Source of the DNA: Pseudomonas brassicacearum
GTDB lineage: Bacteria > Pseudomonadota > Gammaproteobacteria > Pseudomonadales > Pseudomonadaceae
Length of the DNA stretch: 64,000 nt
Direction: 5' to 3'
Assembly: GCF_003732225.1 (NCBI RefSeq)
Contig: NZ_MOBJ01000015.1
Coordinates: 1 to 64,000 of the forward strand
This document shows positions 27,313-35,507 of this stretch, piece by piece. Position 1 is the first letter of the stretch, and each line of letters opens with the position of its first letter. The notes beneath the pieces are model-generated. The model was given only the letters and a program-made list of their open reading frames with translations, was not told the origin of the DNA and did no database searches. The translations under genes and the position numbers were made by a program.

Positions 27313-28379
27313 GGCATTTCTCCTTTTATTGTTATGGGCCCGGCCGTGTGTTGACGCGGACTGAAGCGCCAGCGCCCGGGTGCCTGCTGCCTGACTCGAA
27401 CCAGGCTGGTTCGTGCGTGATAATTGACCAACACCATCGTCAGCAACAGCGCCGCGCCACCCGCGTTATGGGCGACGGCCACCGGCAACGGCAGGTGAAA
27501 CAGCACATTGCTGATGCCCAAGCTGATCTGCACCGCCAAGGCCATCAGCACCAGACCGGCGAGCCGGGTCATGCCGACGACCTTCAGCTGCCAGGCCAGC
27601 CCCAGCAGGACTAGCGTGACCAACAGCGCGCCAATGCGGTGAGTCAGGTGAATCGCCGTGCGCGCATCGCTGTCGAGCTGCCCGCCGAGGTAATTGGGGC
27701 CGATGTGTTGGGTCAGGTGAAAACCGTTGGCGAAATCGGCAGGCGGCAACCATTGACCGTGACAGGTGGGAAAGTCGATACAGGCCACTGCTGCATAGTT
27801 GGAGCTGACCCAACCGCCAAGGGCGATCTGCCCGACCACCAGCAGCAACCCGGCCGTCGCCCAGTACTGCAAACGTCGCGGCACGATCAGCGCCGGCAAT
27901 ACACCGGACAAACGCAAAGTCAGCAAAAACAGCAGGCTCAAGGTCGCAAAACCACCGAGCAAATGCCCCGTAACCACCTGCGGCCAGAGTTTAAGAGTGA
28001 CCGTCCACATGCCGAATGCTGCTTGGGCGAACACCACCGCCAGCAAGAACAACGGCAGCTTCAGGGGTTGATCCAGATGATGACGGTGGGTCCAGGCACG
28101 CGCCGCCAGCAACACAATCAGCAAGCCAAGGGTGCCGGCGAAATAGCGGTGGATCATCTCGTTCCAGCCCTTGTGGGCAACCACCGGGGTGTCCGGAAAA
28201 TGCAGCTCGGCATGGGCCAGTTGGGCTTCGCTTTTCGGCACGCTGATAAAACCGTAGCAACCCGGCCAGTCCGGGCAACCGAGGCCGGCGTGGGTCAGCC
28301 GGGTATAGGCGCCCAGCAAGACGACAATCAGTGCCAGCAAGGTGGCAAACAGCGCGAGGCGAAATCCAGGCTTGGCCAT
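27300..28379 (-). CDS. ctaA: Haem A synthase (CtaA/Cox15)
   Basis: A 359-residue, eight-helix inner-membrane enzyme that oxidises the haem O methyl group to give haem A for aa3-type oxidase. Typical features: GAYTRLTHAGLGCPDWPGCYG, HRYFAGTLG, a central conserved His in VTGHLLGG, and LTHRIGALLV. The loop cysteine pairs (GLGCPDWPGC and ACIDFPTC) are present. The gene overlaps ctaB. Confidence 0.94.
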   Translation of the reverse strand: MAKPGFRLALFATLLALIVVLLGAYTRLTHAGLGCPDWPGCYGFISVPKSEAQLAHAELHFPDTPVVAHKGWNEMIHRYFAGTLGLLIVLLAARAWTHRHHLDQPLKLPLFLLAVVFAQAAFGMWTVTLKLWPQVVTGHLLGGFATLSLLFLLTLRLSGVLPALIVPRRLQYWATAGLLLVVGQIALGGWVSSNYAAVACIDFPTCHGQWLPPADFANGFHLTQHIGPNYLGGQLDSDARTAIHLTHRIGALLVTLVLLGLAWQLKVVGMTRLAGLVLMALAVQISLGISNVLFHLPLPVAVAHNAGGAALLLTMVLVNYHARTSLVRVRQQAPGRWRFSPRQHTAGPITIKGEMPWRP

Positions 28380-28389
28380 GACGATGCCC

Positions 28390-28980
28390 TTATCCGATGT
28401 TCGACAGTTTCAACAGGTGGCGCAGGTCGTTGAGCAAGTCCTTGCCTTTGACGGTGGGGTCGTAGCGCAGCACCAGGTTGCCGTGGGGATCGATGATCCA
28501 CAGCTGCGCCGTACCTTTGCCCTGAACGTTTTTGCTGTAGGTCGAGAGGTCCAGTGGATAACGCTGCAACTGCGGGTACTCACGTTTGAGCTTAGCCTCA
28601 TAATCCGCGCTCAAGGGTTGGCCGGCGGCCAATGCATGACTGGCACGCGAAGCATCCCGCCCCAGACCGACCTGAATCTGCCGGGCCAGGTACACCAACT
28701 GCTGACAATCCACCGAGCAGTCCTGCGGTGCGGTCACCAGCATCTGCCAACGGTCTTCGTCCGCCTGCACCCCCAGGTCGGCACGGCTCTGACCGTTGCC
28801 GATCAATTCACCGTGATAGCTGCGACCTTCCGGCACCCAGAACTGCAACTTGTACATGCCGGTGGCGAGGATCATCGGACCAATCACCATCAGCAGGATC
28901 AGCACCAACTGCCAACGCCCACGACGACGATGTGGTGCCTGCGCTTCAGACATGTTGGGTGGACTCATGGCCGCTCCCAT
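28390..28980 (-). CDS. Membrane-anchored Sco-like thioredoxin-fold protein
   Basis: A 196-residue protein, not firmly assigned to a named family. One membrane segment (about 24-44) is followed by a periplasmic domain with C88-S-V-D-C92, a C-x3-C spacing as in Sco proteins, then LWIIDPHGNLVLRYDP, which resembles the Sco strand before the C-terminal helix. The start at 28980 has AAGGAG with good spacing. It overlaps the SURF1 gene end by 35 bp. Likely role: redox or copper handling in oxidase assembly (inference). Confidence 0.8.
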   Translation of the reverse strand: MGAAMSPPNMSEAQAPHRRRGRWQLVLILLMVIGPMILATGMYKLQFWVPEGRSYHGELIGNGQSRADLGVQADEDRWQMLVTAPQDCSVDCQQLVYLARQIQVGLGRDASRASHALAAGQPLSADYEAKLKREYPQLQRYPLDLSTYSKNVQGKGTAQLWIIDPHGNLVLRYDPTVKGKDLLNDLRHLLKLSNIG

Positions 28981-29686
28981 GCTGTTTCTCCTTTGCATTG
29001 TGCCATCCGAAGTAGAGATAAAGACCGAACAGTGCGAGCGCCATGGCGAACCACTGCACGGCATAACCGAGGTGTTTTTCCGGCCCCATGGCCACGACCG
29101 GCCAATCGGCCTCGTAGGACGCCGGGCCCGCTTCTTCACGTAATTCGTACGCAAAACCGTTGCGGCCCAATTCGCTCCAAAGCTTGGCCGGATCGATCGC
29201 CGTCACCAGCCGTGGCCAGTTGGCATTCGCCGGATCGGCATGCAGCTGAAAGGTCGCGCCCGGTGCGACATACACCCAGGCGTCGAGGCTCAGGGACTGT
29301 TCGGGGGTGGTGAACACGGGCGGTTTGCGCCGATCCGGCCACGGCAGCCAGCCGCGATTGAGCAATAACCAAAGGCCGCTGGCCTGGTCATGAAAGGGTT
29401 GCAGCAGCTCGACCCCTGGCCGGCCATTGCGGGTGCGGTTGTCCAGCAGGTAACTGTGGGCGGCATCGAACTGGCCATGCAGGCGAACGCGTCGAAATGC
29501 CGGGTCTTGTGTGCTCGACAGTTGTTCACTGGGCATCGGCTCAGCCGCGCGGCGTTCGGCGTAGCTCTCCAGCAACACGCGTTTCTGCTCGCCCCGGCTC
29601 AGCTGCCAAAAGCCCAGAAAGACCAGCAACGGCAGCAAGGCGAGCACCACCAACGTCGGCGCGATGCCCGGCCGAAAGCGCTTCAT
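28946..29686 (-). CDS. SURF1-family oxidase assembly protein
   Basis: A 246-residue membrane protein with two transmembrane helices, near residues 8-27 (VVLALLPLLVFLGFWQLSRGEQK) and 208-228 (GYAVQWFAMALALFGLYLYFG), enclosing a periplasmic domain with the family motif LLLNRGWLPWP. SURF1 supports haem A insertion into subunit I. The overlap with the next gene suggests translational coupling. Upstream is a small gene on the opposite strand. Confidence 0.92.
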   Translation of the reverse strand: MKRFRPGIAPTLVVLALLPLLVFLGFWQLSRGEQKRVLLESYAERRAAEPMPSEQLSSTQDPAFRRVRLHGQFDAAHSYLLDNRTRNGRPGVELLQPFHDQASGLWLLLNRGWLPWPDRRKPPVFTTPEQSLSLDAWVYVAPGATFQLHADPANANWPRLVTAIDPAKLWSELGRNGFAYELREEAGPASYEADWPVVAMGPEKHLGYAVQWFAMALALFGLYLYFGWHNAKEKQHGSGHESTQHV

Positions 29687-29756
29687 GACGCCGCCAGAAG
29701 ATCGTTAAACGGGATAGCTATACTCAAGTGCATTGCATTCCCCCCGGAGTCTCACC

Positions 29757-29960
29757 ATGCTCAAAGCAGCCATCGTCCTGATGCTGATTGCCACGGTTGT
29801 CAGCCTGTTCAGCGGCCTGTTTTTTCTGGTCAAGGACGACAGCAGCTCAAACCGCCTGGTCATCGCCCTGAGTGTTCGTGTCAGCCTGGCTGCCATCACC
29901 GTCGGCTTGATTGCCTGGGGATTCTTCAGCGGCCAGTTGGTGTCCAGCGCGCCCTGGTAA
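29757..29960 (+). CDS. Twin-transmembrane DUF2909-like small protein
   Basis: A 67-residue protein with two membrane helices (about 3-24 and 39-60) and a short polar loop (KDDSSSNR) between them, the DUF2909 pattern. The start MLKAAIVLML follows CCGGAG. It is encoded opposite to the surrounding oxidase genes: divergent from SURF1 and ending 8 bp from the coxC stop. Function unknown; placement suggests a link with the oxidase. Confidence 0.8.
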   Translation: MLKAAIVLMLIATVVSLFSGLFFLVKDDSSSNRLVIALSVRVSLAAITVGLIAWGFFSGQLVSSAPW

Positions 29961-29968
29961 GCGCTGCC

Positions 29969-30856
29969 TCAAAGCACGTAAACGAAGACAAACAGACCGA
30001 TCCACACCACGTCGACGAAGTGCCAGTACCAACTGGCCGCCTCGAAACCGAACTGGTGATCGGCATCGAAATGCCCACGCATGATCCGCATCAGCATCAC
30101 GAACAGGATGATCGTGCCGATGGTCACGTGAGCGCCGTGGAAACCGGTCAGCATGAAGAACGTCGCGCCATACACGCCTGAGCCCAGGGTCAGCCCCAGT
30201 TCGTGATATGCATGGATGTATTCCTTGGCCTGGAAGCCAAGAAACCCACAACCCAGCAGCACCGTCAGCGCCAGCCAGAGTTTCAATGCACCGCGATGGC
30301 CTTTCTTCAAGGCATGGTGGGAGATGGTCACGGTGACGCTGGAACTGACCAGCAACACCGTATTCAGCAGCGGCAAGCCCCAGGGGCTGATGACTTCCCT
30401 GGGCGGCGGGAAGAGTGTCGGGTCAGGGGTGTGCAACAACGGCCAGGCGAACTGGAAGTTCGGCCAGAGCATGTGCGCGATGCCCTTATCGCCCTCGCCG
30501 CCGAGCCAGGGCCCGGACAGGTTGCGCACGTAGAACAGCGCACCGAAGAAAGCGATAAAGAACATCACCTCGGAGAAAATGAACCAGCTCATGCCCCAAC
30601 GGAACGATCGATCAAGCTGCGAGCTATACAGCCCTGCGCGGCTTTCCTTGATCACTGTGCCGAACCAGCCAAACAGCATGTAGGCCAGCAACAGACCGCC
30701 AACGAAGAAGATCAGCGGGCCGTGGGATTCCGGGCGCGCTGCCTTGAGGTCGTTGAACCAGGTGGCCAGGCCAAACACGGTGACGAACATGCCGATCGTG
30801 GCAATGATCGGCCATTTGCTCTGGGCGGGAACGTAATAATGCTCATGACTTGCCAT
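29969..30856 (-). CDS. ctaE: Cytochrome c oxidase subunit III
   Basis: A 295-residue seven-helix inner-membrane subunit. Family motifs include WGMSWFIFSEVMFF with its conserved Glu, and the C-terminal GFHGAHVTIGT and WYWHFVDVVWIGLF. An insertion between helices (about 110-160) is usual for Pseudomonas. AAGGAG lies before the start, and the AACAATAA between it and the ATG (30857-30864) fits a Crc/Hfq CA-motif. It follows ctaG by 34 bp. Confidence 0.95.
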   Translation of the reverse strand: MASHEHYYVPAQSKWPIIATIGMFVTVFGLATWFNDLKAARPESHGPLIFFVGGLLLAYMLFGWFGTVIKESRAGLYSSQLDRSFRWGMSWFIFSEVMFFIAFFGALFYVRNLSGPWLGGEGDKGIAHMLWPNFQFAWPLLHTPDPTLFPPPREVISPWGLPLLNTVLLVSSSVTVTISHHALKKGHRGALKLWLALTVLLGCGFLGFQAKEYIHAYHELGLTLGSGVYGATFFMLTGFHGAHVTIGTIILFVMLMRIMRGHFDADHQFGFEAASWYWHFVDVVWIGLFVFVYVL

Positions 30857-30890
30857 TTATTGTTCTCCTTATCGGGCACGCTTGAACGCC

Positions 30891-31448
30891 TCAAGGACCG
30901 GCATTGGTGTTTGCCACGACCGGTGGATGACGTGCGGTGATATCGAACAGCGTGTAAGCCAGCGTCAGGTGCTTCACATCCTTGGAAATCTCACGGTCAA
31001 CGATGAAACGGACGGGCATTTCGATTCGTTCACCGGGTTGCAGCACCTGTTGGGTGAAGCAGAAGCACTCGGTCTTGTGGAAATACACGGCTGAGTCGCC
31101 CGGAGAAATGCTCGGTATCGCCTGCGCACTCATCGGGTGATCGGTCGGGTTGCGGGCGACAAAGATCATCTCGTTCACCGCCCCCGGATTGATCACCATG
31201 TCGTCGGCCTTGGGATAAAACTCCCAGACCATGTCCACGGCGTTGGTCGACAGAAACTGCACGCGAATTTGCCGCGACTTGTCGACGACCTGCTCGCCTT
31301 CGTACTGCCCGGCGGTTTTGCCGTTGATGCCAAACGCCTTGCACATCACGTCGTAGATCGGCACCAGGGCAAACCCGAAGACGAACATGCCGGCCACCAC
31401 CAACAGCAGCCGGGTGACCAGCTTTTTCATGGAAACAGAGTCAGCCAT
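30891..31448 (-). CDS. ctaG: CtaG/Cox11, CuB assembly protein
   Basis: A 185-residue membrane-anchored chaperone that inserts copper into the CuB centre of subunit I. One membrane helix (about 9-31) is followed by a periplasmic immunoglobulin-like domain with the copper motif CFCFTQQ (in HKTECFCF) and PVRFIVD. The length is typical. A REP doublet separates it from subunit I upstream. Confidence 0.94.
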   Translation of the reverse strand: MADSVSMKKLVTRLLLVVAGMFVFGFALVPIYDVMCKAFGINGKTAGQYEGEQVVDKSRQIRVQFLSTNAVDMVWEFYPKADDMVINPGAVNEMIFVARNPTDHPMSAQAIPSISPGDSAVYFHKTECFCFTQQVLQPGERIEMPVRFIVDREISKDVKHLTLAYTLFDITARHPPVVANTNAGP

Positions 31449-31480
31449 GATGGCGGGTCTCTATATAGAAATAGAACCTT

Positions 31481-31573
31481 GTGGGAGCGAGCTTGCTCGC
31501 GATAGCGGTGCGCCTGACACACCGCGTCGCCTTCATCGCGAGCAAGTCGGATCGCCGCACCGTCGCTCCCACA
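31481..31573. repeat. REP doublet, family A, inside the oxidase cluster
   Basis: Inverted copies of the GAGCGAGCTTGCTCGC repeat, the second partly degenerate (an inserted GTCGGATCGCCGCACC block), between the subunit I stop and the ctaG start. Confidence 0.85.
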
Positions 31574-31586
31574 CAAGAAAGGCTGT

Positions 31587-33182
31587 TCATTTCACTTCCG
31601 GCGGCGTGACGAACGTGTGATACGGCGCCGGCGACGGCACGCTCCACTCCAGGCCTTCCGCGCCTTCCCATGGTTTCGCCGGGGCCGCCGGGCCACCGCG
31701 GATGGTCTTGATCACGATGAACAGGAAGAAAATCTGCGTCGCACCGAAAGTGAACGCACCAATCGACGACACCATGTTGAAGTCGGCGAATTGCAGGTTG
31801 TAGTCCGGAATTCGCCGCGGCATACCCGCCAGGCCCACGAAGTGCATCGGGAAGAAGGCCATGTTCATGCCGATGAACGACAGCCAGAAGTGCAGCTTGC
31901 CGAGGGTTTCGTCGTACATGTGGCCGGTCCATTTCGGCATCCAGTAGTAGGCCGAAGCGAAGATTCCGAAGATCGCCCCCGGCACCAGCACATAGTGGAA
32001 GTGCGCGACCACGAAGTAGGTGTCCTGGTACTGGAAGTCCGCCGGGGCGATGGCCAGCATCAACCCGGAGAACCCGCCAATGGAGAACAGGATCACGAAC
32101 GCCACGGCAAACAGCATCGGTGTCTCGAAGGTCAACGAGCCTTGCCACATGGTGCTGACCCAGTTGAACACCTTGACCCCGGTGGGCACCGCGATCAGCA
32201 GCGTCGCGTACATGAAGAACAGCTCGCCCACCAGCGGGATGCCGACCACGAACATGTGGTGCGCCCAGACGATGAACGACAGAAAGGCAATACTCGCCGT
32301 GGCGTAGACCATCGAGGTGTAGCCGAACAGTGGCTTGCGGGCGAAGGTCGGAATGATCGAGCTGACGGCACCGAACGCCGGCAGGATCATGATGTACACC
32401 TCGGGGTGGCCGAAGAACCAGAACACGTGCTGGAACAGCACCGGATCACCCCCACCGGCAGCGCTGAAGAAGCTGGTGCCGAAGTGGATGTCCATCAGCA
32501 TCATGGTCACGCAACCCGCCAGCACCGGCATCACCGCGATCAACAGGAACGCGGTGATCAGCCAGGTCCAGACGAACAGCGGCATTTTCATCAGGGTCAT
32601 GCCCGGGGCACGCAGGTTGAGGATGGTGGCGATCACGTTGATCGCGCCCATGATCGAGCTGATGCCCATCAGGTGGATGGCGAAGATGAAGAAGGTCACG
32701 CTTTCCGGTGCATAGGTCGTCGATAGCGGGGCGTAGAAGGTCCAGCCGAAGTTCGGTCCGCCACCCGGCATGAACAGCGTCGACACCAGCAGCAGAAACG
32801 CTGCCGGCAGCAACCAGAAGCTGAAGTTGTTCATCCGCGGCAGGGCCATGTCCGGCGCGCCGATCATCAGCGGGATCATCCAGTTGGCGAGGCCGACAAA
32901 CGCCGGCATCACTGCACCGAAGACCATCACCAGGCCATGCATGGTGGTCATTTGATTGAAAAACGCCGGTTCGACGATCTGCAGCCCAGGCTGGAACAGC
33001 TCGGCGCGGATCACCATGGCGAACGAGCCGCCGAGCAGGAACATCATAAAGCTGAACCACAGGTACAGCGTGCCGATGTCTTTGTGGTTGGTGGTCAGCA
33101 CCCAGCGCATCAAGCCCTTGGCGGGACCGTGGACGTGGTTGTCGACAATTGCATGACCGTGGTCATCGTTCACAGCATTCAT
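31587..33182 (-). CDS. ctaD: Cytochrome c oxidase subunit I
   Basis: A 531-residue, 12-helix haem-copper oxidase core that reduces oxygen to water while pumping protons. Motifs: TMHGLVMVFGAVMP with a haem a ligand His, HPEVYIMILPAFG (CuB ligand His and the cross-linked Tyr), WAHHMFVVG (CuB ligands), and HFHYVLVPG near helix X. The GHPEVY Glu marks the A1 proton pathway. It lies downstream of subunit II (82 bp). Confidence 0.97.
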   Translation of the reverse strand: MNAVNDDHGHAIVDNHVHGPAKGLMRWVLTTNHKDIGTLYLWFSFMMFLLGGSFAMVIRAELFQPGLQIVEPAFFNQMTTMHGLVMVFGAVMPAFVGLANWMIPLMIGAPDMALPRMNNFSFWLLPAAFLLLVSTLFMPGGGPNFGWTFYAPLSTTYAPESVTFFIFAIHLMGISSIMGAINVIATILNLRAPGMTLMKMPLFVWTWLITAFLLIAVMPVLAGCVTMMLMDIHFGTSFFSAAGGGDPVLFQHVFWFFGHPEVYIMILPAFGAVSSIIPTFARKPLFGYTSMVYATASIAFLSFIVWAHHMFVVGIPLVGELFFMYATLLIAVPTGVKVFNWVSTMWQGSLTFETPMLFAVAFVILFSIGGFSGLMLAIAPADFQYQDTYFVVAHFHYVLVPGAIFGIFASAYYWMPKWTGHMYDETLGKLHFWLSFIGMNMAFFPMHFVGLAGMPRRIPDYNLQFADFNMVSSIGAFTFGATQIFFLFIVIKTIRGGPAAPAKPWEGAEGLEWSVPSPAPYHTFVTPPEVK

Positions 33183-33264
33183 GGCCTGTCTCCTGCAAAC
33201 GGGTGGGCTGGGCGGCTCGGGGTGCTTAGCCCCAAGCGTTCACGGGAACACGCAATAGACCGGG

Positions 33265-34392
33265 TCATTTGCTTGCCGCCTGTTTGAGGGTCAGTACGTC
33301 TTTAGGGGTGACCATGTCGCCTTTGTTGTTGCCCCAGGCATTTCGTTCGTAGGTCACGACGGCTGCGATATCGACTTCCGACAGCTGCTTGCCGAACGCG
33401 GCCATGGCGGTGCCGGGTTTGCCGAAGAACACGCGGTGCAGGTGGTCCTCTATCGGCCCGGTCGCGATTGGCGAGCCTTTGAGTGCCGGGAACAGCGGCG
33501 GCATACCCTGGCCTTCAGGCTGGTGACAGGCGGCGCAGGTGGTGTGATAAATCTTGTCGCCACGCTCCTTCAGCTCGTCGAGGGTCCATTCTTTGCTGGT
33601 CAGCTCTTTGAGCTTGGCGGCGTCGGCTTTGCGATCGGTCAGCCAGGTGTCGTAATCGGCCTTGGTTTTGACGTCGACCACAATCGGCATGAAGCCGTGG
33701 TCCTTACCGCACAGCTCGGCGCACTGGCCACGGTAGATGCCGGGCTTGTCGATACGGGTCCAGGCTTCGTTGACGAACCCGGGAATCGCATCGCGCTTGA
33801 CCGCAAACGCCGGCACCCACCACGAGTGGATGACGTCGGCGGAGGTCACCAGAAAGCGCACCTTGGCACCGATCGGCAGCACCAGCGGCTGATCGACTTC
33901 CAGCAGGTAGTTTTCGCCTTTGGCGCTCTTGTTGTGGATTTGCTCTTGCGATGTGGCCAGGTTGCTGAAGAACTCGACATCCTGGCCCAGGTATTTGTAG
34001 TGCCACTTCCACTGATAACCGGTGATCTGGATATCGATATCCGGTTCACTGGCGTCGTACATCTTGATCAGGGTCGCGGTCGCCGGAACAGCCATGGCGA
34101 CGAGAATGATGAAAGGCACCACCGTCCAGAGGATCTCGACCGTCGTACTTTCATGGAACTTGGCGGCCACCTGCCCGGTGGAGCGTCGATGCACCATCAT
34201 CGACCAGAACATGGCGCCGAAAACGATGATGCCGATCACCACACAGATCCAGAAGATGGTCATGTGCAGATCAAATACTGCGTGACTGATTTCAGTCGCT
34301 CCAGGCGCCATATTCACAGTCCAGGCCGCTTGCGCCTGGCTGAAAATCGACCACAACAGGAGGCCCATCCAGACGTGTGGATGTCGCATCAT
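33265..34392 (-). CDS. ctaC: Cytochrome c oxidase subunit II with fused cytochrome c
   Basis: A 375-residue membrane subunit. A signal peptide (about 1-22) and two helices (about 45-68 and 88-110) are followed by the CuA cupredoxin domain with ligands in HSWWVPAFAVKRD and CAELCGKDHGFMPI, then a C-terminal cytochrome c domain with haem motif CAACH and GMPPLFPAL. The fused haem makes this a caa3-type enzyme. It is the first gene of the cluster; AACAAGAA lies at 34411-34418, upstream of its ribosome site. Confidence 0.96.
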   Translation of the reverse strand: MMRHPHVWMGLLLWSIFSQAQAAWTVNMAPGATEISHAVFDLHMTIFWICVVIGIIVFGAMFWSMMVHRRSTGQVAAKFHESTTVEILWTVVPFIILVAMAVPATATLIKMYDASEPDIDIQITGYQWKWHYKYLGQDVEFFSNLATSQEQIHNKSAKGENYLLEVDQPLVLPIGAKVRFLVTSADVIHSWWVPAFAVKRDAIPGFVNEAWTRIDKPGIYRGQCAELCGKDHGFMPIVVDVKTKADYDTWLTDRKADAAKLKELTSKEWTLDELKERGDKIYHTTCAACHQPEGQGMPPLFPALKGSPIATGPIEDHLHRVFFGKPGTAMAAFGKQLSEVDIAAVVTYERNAWGNNKGDMVTPKDVLTLKQAASK

Positions 34393-34765
34393 TGCGGGTT
34401 CCCCTTATCGTTCTTGTTATCCCGCCGGCTAACACCAGCGGCAAGGGAGCGGCTTTTTCAGACTACGAACTTGAATCGCCGGGCCTTGCTGCCTATGCAG
34501 TCGGGCGTCATCAGCTAACTCCATTCAGATCCGAGTATAGACAGCGAGTGCGACCTCGCAACGCGATGGCGTAAATCAACTGAAACACCTTGCACTTGCG
34601 CCACAGGCCACGGATGGAGAAGGATGTGGGATCGGTGATGGCAAATCGATATAACGCAGCGGCATCAAAGGTGAAATAATTATGACAAATACGTCTTAGC
34701 CACTTTGATAAGCAGGCTAACTTATGTCTTCCCCTATTTCCTTGCATTCGTTTCCTGGAGTTTTC
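34393..34765. other. Divergent intergenic region upstream of ctaC
   Basis: 373 bp between the divergently transcribed oxidase cluster and the 34766 gene. It must hold both promoters. Near the ctaC start an AACAAGAA motif (minus strand, 34411-34418) is visible. I see no clear consensus promoter or dyad otherwise; the reverse-strand open frame crossing 34511-35254 looks like a shadow. Confidence 0.5.
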
Positions 34766-35416
34766 ATGAACACCGCCGCATTGCGCGAGCAGATTCAACG
34801 TGCCCAACAACATGAAGCCGAAACCGGTCAGCTGACCCGTCAGCTGGAAGTCCAATTGCCGCACCTGCACTCCGCCATCCAATTGCCGGACGTCGACGCC
34901 AATGGCGTGATGACCCGTTTTGTTGCCGCTTATATAGAACAAGTGCCAGACCTGCTCGACGCCGCCAACGACGTAGCTCGCGAAGCGGGTATCGAGTCGC
35001 AGATCAAACCGGTGCTGAAAATCGCCGAGCAGTTCTTCCTCCAGCCACCGGCAATCATGGCCGGTCACGTTGGCCTGGATAGCCTGCTGGACGAAGCCTA
35101 TCTGGCGCATCGCCTGGTAGAAGAGGTTAACGATCTCTACATCAAACATTTCGGCCAGCCACTGATCCCATTGGACATGACTGTCGCCAACCTGATTGCC
35201 CACCAACTGATCGGCGAGGACTTCGCCAATCAACTGGATGAGGCTGTACATCACGCCGTCGACGAGATGCTGAATGAAGAAAGCTTCGCGCTGGAATCCG
35301 TCGAAGCCTACCGGGAAAAGCTCAACAGCCCGGACACCGGTGCCGCCTGGAAGCGCTGGCCGTGTTTGTCGCGCCAGCTGGGCGTAGGTCTGGAACTGGA
35401 TCAGCCAGCGGCTTGA
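34766..35416 (+). CDS. Conserved hypothetical protein beside the oxidase cluster
   Basis: A 216-residue soluble, acidic, mostly helical protein with no signal peptide or membrane segment (MNTAALREQIQRAQQHEAET start; HHAVDEMLNEESFALESVEAY near the end). A CTGGAG ribosome site six bases upstream sets the start. No family is recognised. By gene order it matches the unnamed gene between coxB and the SulP gene in P. aeruginosa. No catalytic motif is visible. Confidence 0.8.
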   Translation: MNTAALREQIQRAQQHEAETGQLTRQLEVQLPHLHSAIQLPDVDANGVMTRFVAAYIEQVPDLLDAANDVAREAGIESQIKPVLKIAEQFFLQPPAIMAGHVGLDSLLDEAYLAHRLVEEVNDLYIKHFGQPLIPLDMTVANLIAHQLIGEDFANQLDEAVHHAVDEMLNEESFALESVEAYREKLNSPDTGAAWKRWPCLSRQLGVGLELDQPAA

Positions 35417-35428
35417 TCCGTAGCGTCT

Positions 35429-35504
35429 AAAAGATCGCAGCCTTCGGCAGCTCCTACGGATGAATGTAATTCCCTGTAGGAGTTGCCGGAGGCTGCGATC
35501 TTTT
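35429..35504. repeat. REP doublet, family B
   Basis: Inverted pair of AGATCGCAGCCTTCGGCAGC units (second copy GGAGTTGCCGGAGGCTGC) between the converging 34766 gene and the SulP gene. Confidence 0.9.
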
Positions 35505-35507
35505 GCT

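Noticed and set aside
34511..35254. 247-codon minus-strand open frame
   Set aside because: Lies opposite the 34766 gene, which has a proper ribosome site; treated as a shadow.
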